Source of the DNA: Myxococcales bacterium
GTDB lineage: Bacteria; Myxococcota; Myxococcia; Myxococcales; JAKAPL01
Assembly: GCA_021783235.1 (NCBI GenBank)
Contig: JAJXUD010000021.1
Coordinates: 1 to 61,588 of the forward strand
Length of the DNA stretch: 61,588 nt
Direction of reading: 5' to 3'
The notes under the pieces were generated by a model. The model had not been told where the DNA came from, searched no databases, and saw only the letters and a program-made list of their open reading frames with translations. Of the stretch, positions 45,028-53,288 are shown one piece after another. The translations under genes and the position numbers were made by a program. Each line of letters opens with the position of its first letter. The first letter of the stretch is position 1.

Positions 45028-46887
45028 TCAGAGCCGCTCGGGGAAGAGCCTCCGAGGGTACGTCCCCAGATCGAGCTCTCGCCGCAGCTTCGGCGAGAGT
45101 CCCGCGAGCAGGAGCGGGATCGACGCGTTGGTCCAGCCGAAGCCGAGCGCCTCCCGCGACGGCCTGCCCGTGTAGCGGCCGCGGTCGTTTCCCTGGTTCA
45201 CGTACTCGGCCGACACCTCGACGGTCCGGTGGACCACGTCGTACTTCTCCTTGATGAGGCCGTTGTTCTGGCCGAAGATCCGCAGGACCATCCAGAGCCA
45301 GCGGTAGGCGATCTCGTCGGCGAGGGCGGCGTGGCCGTAGCGGCGCAGCCCCTCGACGGCGAGGACCTGGAGCGGCGCCCAGCCGATGGGGTGGTCCCAC
45401 TGGTACTTCTCCGGCCCGCCGCGCCGCCGGGACTCTGCCGTGCTCGTGACGAGCCCGCCCTTCACGAGGAAGCGATCGACGCCACGCGCCACGGCGTCCG
45501 CTTGCCGCTGGCTCGCCGCCCCCGCCCAGAGCGGGTAGAAGGTCGCGAGCGTCTCGTAGGTCGAGAGCCTCCCCGTGCGCAGATCGAGGTCGAAGTAGAG
45601 CCCGGCCCGCGCGTCCCAGAGCAGGGCGTCGATGCGCCGCCGCCGCGAGGCGGCCCGCCGCAGCCAGTCGCTCGCCCGGCGGCTCTTCGGCCCCTCGAGC
45701 CGCTGCCAGAGCTCCGCGAGGTCGGATTCGGCCCGGTAGAGGAGCGAGTTGAGGCAGACCGGCGCATGCTGGTGGGCGGCCCGGCCGAAGCGGTGGGTCA
45801 GATCCCAGCCCGACTCGCGCAGCGCGCGATCGTGCCGGCAGTACTCCCGGGTCCTCGGCTTGCTCGAGTAGAAGGCGGCGGGCACCTCGGGGCACGGCCC
45901 CTCGGCCTCGTCGAAGTAGCGAGACAGCCCCGCGTCGGTGCGGCGCGGGGCGCGATCCCAGACGCCGTGCAGCTCCCGCTGAATCGCCGCGATGCCCCGC
46001 CGCAAGAACTCGCGCGCGCCCGGCTCCCGCCTCGTCGCGAGCTCCGAGTGCACCGCCGCGACGAGCGGGGCAAGGAACGGCGGCTGGCTGCGCGAGAGGT
46101 GGTAGCTGCGGTTGCTGTTCGGGACCTTGCCGTAGTGCCGGACCGCGTAGATCTGGTTCTCGGCGAGATCCTGGGCGAGATCGAGCCGCCCGGCCGCGAG
46201 GGCGCCGCGCGCGTGGAAGTAGCTGTCCCAGCCGTACATCTCGCGAAAGCGGTCGCCGGGCACGACGTAGGGACGAGGCAGGTAGGCGACGCCGGCGTTG
46301 CGTGCGAGCGCCTCGTGCTCGCGGGCCCCCCGCGCGCGGGGCAGGGCCACGACGCGGACCTGGCGACGCCCCTTGGCCTCGCGCCGAAGCCGGGCGAGCG
46401 CCTCGGGATCGCTCTCGGGAACATAGAGATAGGCCTTGCCGTCGGCCGCCCGCGTCCGCCCCTCGCCGACGGCGGCGAGCAGGCCGTCGATGGACTGGAC
46501 GCTGCGCGCGAGGTCGCCCCAGGCGCGCGCGACGGCATCGAGCGCGGCGTCGACGCGCCCCTCGAGAAGCCGGTTGAGATCGATCGGCGCGAGGCCGTTG
46601 CGCTTGCGGGCCTCGCTTCCGAGGACCGAGGCGAGCTGAGAGAGCCGCTCGGCGCCCTGGACCCAGAGCTCGAGCCCCGGCCCGAGCTTGAGCTGAAAGC
46701 TGCTCCGGCCGTTCCCGGCCCCCCGCACGTCCGAGCCGGTGATCCGGCCGTCTCGGTCGCGGTCGGCGCGGCGAAGCAGGGCCGACAGGAGCTCGCCCGC
46801 GTCGAGCTCCACCGACTTTCCGGCCGGCAGCGGCGCGGACACGGGCGGCCGTCGTCCAAAGCCCCCTCGTTCCCGCTGCTGGCCCAT
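45028..46887 (-). CDS. Trehalase (GH37) with N-terminal EF-hand
   Basis: 619 residues, start at ATG 46887. It hydrolyses trehalose to glucose. The GH37 signatures 'PGDRFREMYGWDSYF' (210-224) and 'QWDHPIGWAP' are intact. The catalytic acid/base pair expected for the family lies in the region between and after them. Residues 42-53 (DRDRDGRITGSD) form a perfect EF-hand calcium loop, as in fungal neutral trehalases such as Nth1. No signal peptide, so it is cytosolic. Its start is 85 bases from the divergent gene at 46973, and it sits beside otsA/otsB. Confidence 0.9.
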   Translation of the reverse strand: MGQQRERGGFGRRPPVSAPLPAGKSVELDAGELLSALLRRADRDRDGRITGSDVRGAGNGRSSFQLKLGPGLELWVQGAERLSQLASVLGSEARKRNGLAPIDLNRLLEGRVDAALDAVARAWGDLARSVQSIDGLLAAVGEGRTRAADGKAYLYVPESDPEALARLRREAKGRRQVRVVALPRARGAREHEALARNAGVAYLPRPYVVPGDRFREMYGWDSYFHARGALAAGRLDLAQDLAENQIYAVRHYGKVPNSNRSYHLSRSQPPFLAPLVAAVHSELATRREPGAREFLRRGIAAIQRELHGVWDRAPRRTDAGLSRYFDEAEGPCPEVPAAFYSSKPRTREYCRHDRALRESGWDLTHRFGRAAHQHAPVCLNSLLYRAESDLAELWQRLEGPKSRRASDWLRRAASRRRRIDALLWDARAGLYFDLDLRTGRLSTYETLATFYPLWAGAASQRQADAVARGVDRFLVKGGLVTSTAESRRRGGPEKYQWDHPIGWAPLQVLAVEGLRRYGHAALADEIAYRWLWMVLRIFGQNNGLIKEKYDVVHRTVEVSAEYVNQGNDRGRYTGRPSREALGFGWTNASIPLLLAGLSPKLRRELDLGTYPRRLFPERL

Positions 46888-46898
46888 CGGAGCCCCGG

Positions 46899-46927
46899 AG
46901 CCTACGGGAGATCCAATTGGAACGCAA
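46899..46927 (-). promoter_or_regulatory. Candidate promoter of the trehalase gene
   Basis: Minus strand: TTGCGT (46922-46927), 17-base spacer, TAGGCT (46899-46904), then 11 bases to the ATG at 46887. This gives a very short leader. Confidence 0.5.
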
Positions 46928-46960
46928 AGAAGCGCTGATCTCCGCCGGCACAGCGCGTGG

Positions 46961-46966
46961 TAGCGT
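46961..46966 (+). promoter_or_regulatory. Candidate -10 box of the GT-C-like membrane protein gene
   Basis: TAGCGT ends exactly 6 bases before the ATG at 46973. There is no Shine-Dalgarno site. A CTGATC at 46935-46940 is 20 bases upstream, so the -35 is weak. Confidence 0.4.
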
Positions 46967-46972
46967 GGCCGA

Positions 46973-48832
46973 ATGGCCGCGGGATTCGCGACGGGAACGT
47001 GGCCGCTCGGCCTCCTCGAACTCTCGCTCGCCGGCGAGCGGCTATCGGCCGCCTGGCTGCCCCGCGGCTCGCTCCGCGAGCGGCTCGCGGCGGCCGCGCT
47101 CCTCTCGGCGGGGCTCGCGACGCTCGGGCTCCGACTCCTCGCGGGGGTCGGCTGGCTTCGCCCCTGGGAGATCCTCGCCGCGGGAGGCGCGGCGCTCGCG
47201 CTCGCCGCCCTGGCCGCCCACCGCCGGGGAGCCGCGGCCATCCGACCCTCCGGCGCCGAGCGGGCGGACCTCGCGGCCCTGCCGGCGCTCGGGGTGGGGC
47301 TCTGCGCCGTCGGGCTCGCGATCGGGGCGGCGGCGATCCTCCCGATCTGGCAGTGGGACGCCCTCGGCTACCACCTGACGTTCGTCGACCTCGCGCTCCA
47401 GGGCGGCTCGCTCCGGGCGATCCCCGCGGAGCTGCCCTACATCGGCAGCTACCCGCACGGCGTCGAGCTACTCTACCTCGGCCAGCGGGCGCTCCTGCCG
47501 GACGATCGGCTCGTCGACCTGGCGCAGCTACCGATCGCCCTGCTCGGAGGGCTCGCGGTGGCGCTCCTCGCGAAGCGGGCTGGAGCGCCGCGCGGCCTCG
47601 CGCTCGGGGCCGGCGCGCTCTGGCTCGCGCTCCCCGCCGTCTTCCTGCAGCTCCCCACCGACTACCTCGACGTCGCCTCCGCCGCCTACTTCTTGCTCGC
47701 CTGCGAGGAGGCGCTCGCGCCGACGACGAACGAGAGCATCCTCCTCGCGGGGCTCGGGCTCGGCCTCTTCCTCGGCTCGAAGCCGACGGCCCCCGCCGCC
47801 GCGGGCGTCCTCGGCCTCCTCCTCGCCGCTCGCGCCCTCCGCGCGCGCCGCCCTCTCGCCCTCGCGGGGGCGGTCGCCTGCGCGCTCGTCGTCGGGGGCG
47901 AGTCCTACCTCGTCGATCTCTTCCGCTGGGGGAACCCCATCTGGCCCGTGGCGCTCTCGCTCGGGCCGATCCAATTACCGGGGCGCTACTCGATGGGGCA
48001 GCTCCTCGGCTCGGGCAGCGAGGCGCCCCACCTCGTCGGGCCGCTCTGGTCTCGCCTCTGCCGCTCGTGGATCGCGCTCCATCCGCTTCCCGCCTTCGAC
48101 ATGCGGGTGGGCGGCTTCGGGCCGCTCTTCCTCCTCGCCGCCCTTCCCGGCGCGATCCTCTCGCTCGCGCGGCGGCCGAGGCTCGACTGGATCGTCTGCC
48201 TCGGCGCCTCCGTCGCCACCGCGAATCCCGCGATCGCCCGCTACACCTTTGCCCTGCCGGGCCTCTGCCTCGCGCTCGCCGCCGCCGAGGCCGGGCGGCT
48301 TCCGGCCGCCTGGCGGTCCGCCGCCTCGGGCGTCGCCGCGGCGCTCGCGGCGCTGGGGCTCGCCTGGTCCGTCCCGGGCCTCACGGGCAACGGCCCCTCG
48401 CTCTTCGCGATGGCCCGCCTCTCTTCCCGGGAGCGACTCGCCGCCCTGGAGCCCTCGGGGCGGGCCGCCGCGTTCGACGACCTCCGCCGCGCGCTCGGCC
48501 CCGGCGAGGCCATCGCCTACGACGACAGCTTCGAGCTCGCCCACCTGCTCTGGAACTCCGAGGGGTCGAACCGAGTCCTCCACGTCCCCGCGAGCCTCGC
48601 GGAGGCCGAGCTCGGCCGCTGGCTCGAGCGGGAGCGGGTGGGGGCCCTGCTCGCCGGAATGGACTCCCCGGCGCAGCGACTCGCGCGATCGCGCCCCGCC
48701 CGCTGGATCGCCCGTTTCTCGTGCGGCGGAAGCGAGTCCTCCTGCGAGGTCTACTCGCTCGCCGCGGCGGCCGGCTCGGTCCGGTCGAGCGCCAAGAGCA
48801 GCGCGTCGAGCAGCTCGTCGATCCGACCTTGA
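46973..48832 (+). CDS. Large polytopic membrane protein, GT-C glycosyltransferase-like
   Basis: 619 residues with about ten to twelve hydrophobic helices in the first 480, then a soluble C-terminal domain of ~130 residues. A 'IWQWDALGYHLTFV' loop between early helices is reminiscent of the acidic loop of GT-C-type lipid-sugar-dependent transferases; no family is certain. It lies between the trehalase and otsB, and its last 82 bases overlap the end of otsB (opposite strand). The Ser-rich C-terminus encoded in that overlap is probably unselected. Confidence 0.6.
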   Translation: MAAGFATGTWPLGLLELSLAGERLSAAWLPRGSLRERLAAAALLSAGLATLGLRLLAGVGWLRPWEILAAGGAALALAALAAHRRGAAAIRPSGAERADLAALPALGVGLCAVGLAIGAAAILPIWQWDALGYHLTFVDLALQGGSLRAIPAELPYIGSYPHGVELLYLGQRALLPDDRLVDLAQLPIALLGGLAVALLAKRAGAPRGLALGAGALWLALPAVFLQLPTDYLDVASAAYFLLACEEALAPTTNESILLAGLGLGLFLGSKPTAPAAAGVLGLLLAARALRARRPLALAGAVACALVVGGESYLVDLFRWGNPIWPVALSLGPIQLPGRYSMGQLLGSGSEAPHLVGPLWSRLCRSWIALHPLPAFDMRVGGFGPLFLLAALPGAILSLARRPRLDWIVCLGASVATANPAIARYTFALPGLCLALAAAEAGRLPAAWRSAASGVAAALAALGLAWSVPGLTGNGPSLFAMARLSSRERLAALEPSGRAAAFDDLRRALGPGEAIAYDDSFELAHLLWNSEGSNRVLHVPASLAEAELGRWLERERVGALLAGMDSPAQRLARSRPARWIARFSCGGSESSCEVYSLAAAAGSVRSSAKSSASSSSSIRP

Positions 48833-49533
48833 GAGCGGAGCCGGTACTCCGCCGCCGACGGGCCCGATCCCACGTGGATGGCCACGAGGGGCCAGGGAAC
48901 GCTCCGGGTGAAGACATCCTCATCGGTGACGTCGTCGCCCGCGAAGAGGAGCGCCTCGCAGCCGACGGCGCGCCCGATGAGCTGGAGCGCCGAGCCCTTG
49001 TCGAGGCCGACCTCCGGCAAGACGTTCAGGACCTCCTTGCCGGGGACCAGCCGGGCGCCCGGCAACCGCACGGCCTCCCGGTGGACGCGGTCGCGGGTGA
49101 GCGGGCTCGCGCCTCGGAGGTGCAAGGAGAGGGAGAGCCGTTTGTCCTCCACCCGGATTCCGAGCGCCTCGAGCGGCTGCATGGCGTCGAGCCAGCCGGC
49201 CACGCGCGGCGCGGCGAGCTCGACGACGGCTCGATCGCACCGCGGCAGCCCTTCGCCCTCCCACTCGAGGCCGTGGTTGCCAATTCGGGCGGCGGTGGGG
49301 ACCCCCTCCACGAGCGGCGCGAGGTCGGCGAGCGCCCGGCCGGTGACGAGGACGACCGGACGCCGCGACGCGAGCGCCACGAGCCGGCGCTTCGTCGCAG
49401 CGCGCATTCTGGCGCGCGCGGCGTCGCGGACGATCGGCGCCAGGGTGCCGTCGTAATCGAAGGCGAAGAGGGTCCGCCGAGCGCCGAGCCCATCGAGCAG
49501 CGGGCGGTGGCGAGGCGCGAGCAGATCTTTCAC
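48751..49533 (-). CDS. otsB: Trehalose-6-phosphate phosphatase
   Basis: 260 residues, HAD superfamily. Motif I 'FDYDGTLAPI' carries the nucleophile aspartate; 'LVTGRALADL', 'GNHGLEW' and 'GDDVTDEDVF' are motif II, substrate and motif IV regions. It removes the phosphate from trehalose-6-phosphate. The GTG start overlaps the otsA stop (GTGA), so the two are translated together. Confidence 0.95.
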   Translation of the reverse strand: MKDLLAPRHRPLLDGLGARRTLFAFDYDGTLAPIVRDAARARMRAATKRRLVALASRRPVVLVTGRALADLAPLVEGVPTAARIGNHGLEWEGEGLPRCDRAVVELAAPRVAGWLDAMQPLEALGIRVEDKRLSLSLHLRGASPLTRDRVHREAVRLPGARLVPGKEVLNVLPEVGLDKGSALQLIGRAVGCEALLFAGDDVTDEDVFTRSVPWPLVAIHVGSGPSAAEYRLRSQGRIDELLDALLLALDRTEPAAAASE

Positions 49534-51773
49534 GAGGCGCGCGCCGCCTCTCGCAGCCGCTCGCTCAGCCGACCAGCCAGCCGGTTGCGAGCCGCGTCCA
49601 CGAGCATGCGTTCGGCCCAGCGGTAGACGTTGAACTCTCCGAGGAAGCGTCGCATGGCCTTCATGCGGGCCTCCTGCTCGGCGACCGGCATGTCGAGGGC
49701 CGCCGCGAGCGCCGCGCTCGACCGGTCGACGTCATAGGGGTTCGCGAGGAGCGCCTCGGTCAGCTCCCGGGCCGCGCCCGTGAAGGGGCTCAGGACGAGC
49801 ACGCCCCGGCAGTCGTCGCGGGCCGCCACGAACTCCTTCGCCACGAGGTTCATCCCGTCGTGCAGGCTGCTGACCGAGCAGAGATCGGCCGCGCGGTAGT
49901 AACGGAAGACGGTCGGCGGCTCGTGGTGCTGGCGTAAGAGCTGGATTGGCTTGTAGCCGGGACCGCCGAAGCGCCGGTTGATCCGGCTGGCGACCTGGTC
50001 GATCTCGTCGTTCATCTGCTGGTAGCGCGGGATGGTGGAGCGACTCGGAGCGCCGAGCTGGGCGAAGACGAAGCGGCCGCGAAAGCGCGCCTCGCGCTCG
50101 AGCAGCCGCTCGACGGCGAGGAAGCGCTCCTCGATGCCTTTCGTGTAGTCGAGCCGGTCGACGCCCACCCCGAGCAGCATGCCTTCGCGCAGGCCGAGCT
50201 CCTGGAAGACGCTGCGGCGGCACTCGTTCACCGGGGGCGAGTCCGCGAGCCAGCGGGGTGGCCACTCGATCGAGATCGGGTAGGGCCGAACCAGCGTGGC
50301 GCGGCCGCCCAAGACCACTCCCATCCGCTCGCGATCCACGCGCGCCTCGAGGTAGCGGTCGGCGGCCTCGAGGAAGTTGTTGCAGTGGAGCTGGATGTGA
50401 AAGCCGAGGATGCTGCTGCCGAGCAGCCCCTCGAGCAGCTCCGCGTACCAGGGGCAGATGGCGATCTGCTCGGCGTGAGGCCAGGGGATGTGCCAGAACG
50501 AGAGGATGGTCGCGCCGGGGAGCCGCTCCCGGATCATGCGGGGGGCGAGCGCGAAGTGGTAGTCCTGCACGAGGACGATCGGGTCGGGTCCCTCGGCCTC
50601 CTCGCAGACCGCGTCGGCGAAGCGCTGGTTCACCTTCCGGTAGTGCTCCCAGTCGGCCTTGCGGAAGATCGGCCGGGCGTGGGCGAGGTGGCAGAGCGGC
50701 CAGAGCCCCTCGTTCGCGAAGCCGAAGTAGAAGCCCTGCTCCTCCTCCTTGGAGAGCCAGATCCTTCGCAGCGTGTAGGCGGACTCGCCGGGCGGCGCGG
50801 AGAGCCGGCCGCGCCGGTCGGCGGTCTCTCGGTCGGCGGTGCCGCTGCCGTGGGCGATCCAGACGCCGGAGCAGGCCCGCATGACCGGCTCGAGGGCGGT
50901 CACGAGGCCGCTCGCCGGGTGCCGGACGACGATCTCCCCGTTGGGCGCGCGGTCGTGGATGTACGGCTCGCGGTTCGCGACCACGAGGATCTTCTCGCCG
51001 CGGAGGTGGCGCCGCAGCGTCTGCCGCAGCCGCTCCGGGGTGCAGACGGGCCCGCCTCCGTCCTGCGACTCGTCCGCGAGTTGGGAGACGAGCTCCTGGA
51101 CGTCCTGCAGGAGCGGGTGGAACTCCGGCCGGCTCGCCTTGCCGCCCAGCATCCGGCGGAGCTCGTCCGTCCAGTCGCGCCAGAAGAAGCGGTAACCCTG
51201 CAGCGCCCCGATGGCGCCGAAGAGGCCGATCAGGCCGAAGAAGATGGCGATGAAGTCCTCGAGCCGGGCGACCCGCCGCTCGGCGTAGCCCATGCGCTGC
51301 ACGAGCACCGCGACGCCGAAGGTCCGCCCGTCCTCCTTCACGGGCTCGGCGGTCACCTGGACGCGCTCCCCCTCGAGCTGCTCGAGGCCGGACCAGGGCC
51401 TCCAACTCCAGCGCCCCCTCGGGGCACCGGGCACGGCGAGGCGGCTGCGCGCCCCGACCGAGGCGCAGCCGAACTCCGTCGGGTAGTCGCGCGTCTGGGC
51501 CACCCGCTCGAGGTCGGCCGTGCAGAGGAGGGCCCAGGCGATCGGGGATTCGTGGGTGAGCGCCGCGAGCTGCCGGCCGAGGGCATCCCGGTCGCCGCGC
51601 CGCCACGAGGCGAGGAGCCCGTCTCGCGCGCCGCCGAGCGCTACCTGAGAGCGCGAGACGGCGTCGTTGACCATCCAGCGCCAGGCGGTGGTCTCGACGA
51701 CCCAGGAGGCGAGCCAGCCGAGGCAGCCGACGACGACGAGCACGGGAACGACGACCCGGAGATTCCTCAGCAT
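49530..51773 (-). CDS. otsA: Membrane-anchored trehalose-6-phosphate synthase
   Basis: 747 residues against ~470 for classical OtsA. Residues 262 onward are the GT20 catalytic domain: 'HIPWPHAEQ', 'DRLDYTKGIEERF' (UDP-glucose-binding Arg/Lys), and 'SLHDGMNLVAKEFV'. The extra N-terminal ~250 residues hold a transmembrane helix (7-26), a ~140-residue extracytoplasmic domain with cysteines 84 and 103, a second helix (172-194) and a juxtamembrane helical stretch, like a sensor kinase front end. The enzyme thus seems tethered to the inner face of the membrane and possibly gated by an external signal. Operon partner otsB. Confidence 0.92.
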   Translation of the reverse strand: MLRNLRVVVPVLVVVGCLGWLASWVVETTAWRWMVNDAVSRSQVALGGARDGLLASWRRGDRDALGRQLAALTHESPIAWALLCTADLERVAQTRDYPTEFGCASVGARSRLAVPGAPRGRWSWRPWSGLEQLEGERVQVTAEPVKEDGRTFGVAVLVQRMGYAERRVARLEDFIAIFFGLIGLFGAIGALQGYRFFWRDWTDELRRMLGGKASRPEFHPLLQDVQELVSQLADESQDGGGPVCTPERLRQTLRRHLRGEKILVVANREPYIHDRAPNGEIVVRHPASGLVTALEPVMRACSGVWIAHGSGTADRETADRRGRLSAPPGESAYTLRRIWLSKEEEQGFYFGFANEGLWPLCHLAHARPIFRKADWEHYRKVNQRFADAVCEEAEGPDPIVLVQDYHFALAPRMIRERLPGATILSFWHIPWPHAEQIAICPWYAELLEGLLGSSILGFHIQLHCNNFLEAADRYLEARVDRERMGVVLGGRATLVRPYPISIEWPPRWLADSPPVNECRRSVFQELGLREGMLLGVGVDRLDYTKGIEERFLAVERLLEREARFRGRFVFAQLGAPSRSTIPRYQQMNDEIDQVASRINRRFGGPGYKPIQLLRQHHEPPTVFRYYRAADLCSVSSLHDGMNLVAKEFVAARDDCRGVLVLSPFTGAARELTEALLANPYDVDRSSAALAAALDMPVAEQEARMKAMRRFLGEFNVYRWAERMLVDAARNRLAGRLSERLREAARAS

Positions 51774-51779
51774 TCGCCC

Positions 51780-51808
51780 GGGATAGCAACTGGGGCGCGA
51801 AGGAGCAA
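51780..51808 (-). promoter_or_regulatory. Promoter of otsAB, leaderless type
   Basis: Minus strand: TTGCTC (51803-51808), 17-base spacer, extended -10 TGC-TATCCC (hexamer 51780-51785), six bases, then the ATG at 51773. The predicted +1 is the start codon. Confidence 0.5.
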
Positions 51809-51874
51809 TCCCTCGACGGTTCAGGCGGGCGCCACCAGGGCGTTGAAGCGATCGGGCGGTCCGGCGTCGAACCC

Positions 51875-51904
51875 TTGGCAGCCCCGAACGCTCGGAGGTA
51901 AACT
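51875..51904 (+). promoter_or_regulatory. Promoter of the GT2 gene, leaderless type
   Basis: TTGGCA (51875-51880), 18-base spacer, TAAACT (51899-51904), then seven bases to the ATG at 51912. A GGAGG at 51894-51898 is too far upstream for a ribosome-binding site and lies inside the spacer. Confidence 0.55.
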
Positions 51905-51911
51905 CCCGATC

Positions 51912-53240
51912 ATGACGCGCGCCACGCGAAAGAGATGGCTCGAAGCCTTCGACGCGTTCCTCGGGACACAGCCTGCCGTCGGCATGATCCTCTGCTCACT
52001 GCCGATTCTCGCGGGCACCGGCCGCGTCATCCAGACCTCGCATGGCATCTTGGGAGCGGCCCGCGCGATCGCGACGCACCCCCTGATGGCGCTCCTCCTC
52101 ATCCAGGCCTCGTACTTCCTCCTCGAGACCTGGCTTTGGCTCCGCTACCGCCCCTTCGTGGCCCCCGATGGCGTGCCGCTTCCCCGCCTCTCGGTCATCA
52201 TCCCGGCTTACAACGAGGGGCCCATGGTCGAGCGGAGCATCCGCTCGGTGGCGGCGGCGGACTACCCGAGGGAAAAGCTCGAGATCCTCGTCGTCGACGA
52301 CGGCTCCCGCGACGACACCTTCTTCCACATGGAGCACCTGAGGCTCGAGTTCCCCGGGCTCGTCCGGCTCATCCGCTTCCGCGGCAACAAGGGAAAGCGC
52401 GCCGCGCTGCACGCTGGCTTTCGCGCGGCCAGCGGCGAGATCGCCCTCACCATCGACTCGGACAGTGAGATCGAGCCGCAGACGCTGCGGGAGATGGTGG
52501 CGCCGTTCCAAGCGGACGAGCGAATCGGAGCGGTCGCCGGGCGCGTCGTCGTCCTCAACCGCGACAACCTCATCGGCTCGATGCTGGACGTGAACTACGC
52601 GCTCACCTTCGACTTCGGCAGGGCCGCCCAGTCGACCTTCCGAGCCGTCGCCTGCTGCCCGGGCGCGCTCTCGGCGTTCCGCCTCGCGGTGATCTCGCCG
52701 GCCCTCGACGAGTGGACCCAGCAGCGCTTCCTCGGCCGCCCGGTCAACCACGGCGAGGATCAGGCGCTCACGAACCTGGTCCTCCGCTCGGGTTTCGACA
52801 CGGTCTATCAGCGCCACGCCATCGTCCAGACGCTCGTGCCGCGAAGCTACCGGCAGCTCTCCCGGATGCTCCTCCGCTGGGACCGCAGCTACGTCGTCGA
52901 GGGCTTCTCCTTCGCGAAGTTCATGCTCCGCCGCTACCGGCCGGACAACCGGCTGCTCCCGGCCACCCACTTCCTCATGGGCACGCTCCGGATGATCCTG
53001 CTCTACGTGGGGCTCGTCGGCCTCCCGGGCCTCGTGCTCACCCACCCGGGAGCCCTCGCGAGCGTCGCCTGGGGCATCCTCGTCGGGGCGACCTTCACCG
53101 CCCTCTACTACGTGCGCAGCCACCGGAGCCCGCGCTTCCTCTACGGCGTCGTCTATGCCTTCTACTCGGCGCTGTTCCTTCAGTGGATTCTTCCCTGGGC
53201 GATCGTCACGGTCCGCGACGAGCGCTGGGGCACTCGCTAG
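51912..53240 (+). CDS. Family 2 glycosyltransferase, processive membrane type
   Basis: 442 residues. Two N-terminal membrane helices, a GT2 domain with 'SVIIPAYNEG', 'VVDDGSRDD', the DxD-type 'TIDSDSEIE', the acceptor base motif 'HGEDQAL' and a '(R)LLRWDRS' variant of the QxxRW motif, then three C-terminal helices. This layout is that of processive beta-glycan synthases (NodC, HasA, IcaA, cellulose-synthase-like), but the variant motif leaves the polymer unclear. Divergent from otsA, with 138 bases between starts. Confidence 0.9.
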   Translation: MTRATRKRWLEAFDAFLGTQPAVGMILCSLPILAGTGRVIQTSHGILGAARAIATHPLMALLLIQASYFLLETWLWLRYRPFVAPDGVPLPRLSVIIPAYNEGPMVERSIRSVAAADYPREKLEILVVDDGSRDDTFFHMEHLRLEFPGLVRLIRFRGNKGKRAALHAGFRAASGEIALTIDSDSEIEPQTLREMVAPFQADERIGAVAGRVVVLNRDNLIGSMLDVNYALTFDFGRAAQSTFRAVACCPGALSAFRLAVISPALDEWTQQRFLGRPVNHGEDQALTNLVLRSGFDTVYQRHAIVQTLVPRSYRQLSRMLLRWDRSYVVEGFSFAKFMLRRYRPDNRLLPATHFLMGTLRMILLYVGLVGLPGLVLTHPGALASVAWGILVGATFTALYYVRSHRSPRFLYGVVYAFYSALFLQWILPWAIVTVRDERWGTR

Positions 53241-53288
53241 TCCGCCGCCGCTCCCAGGCGGCCGCTGCGCGAGCGGCTCGAGAGCCGA

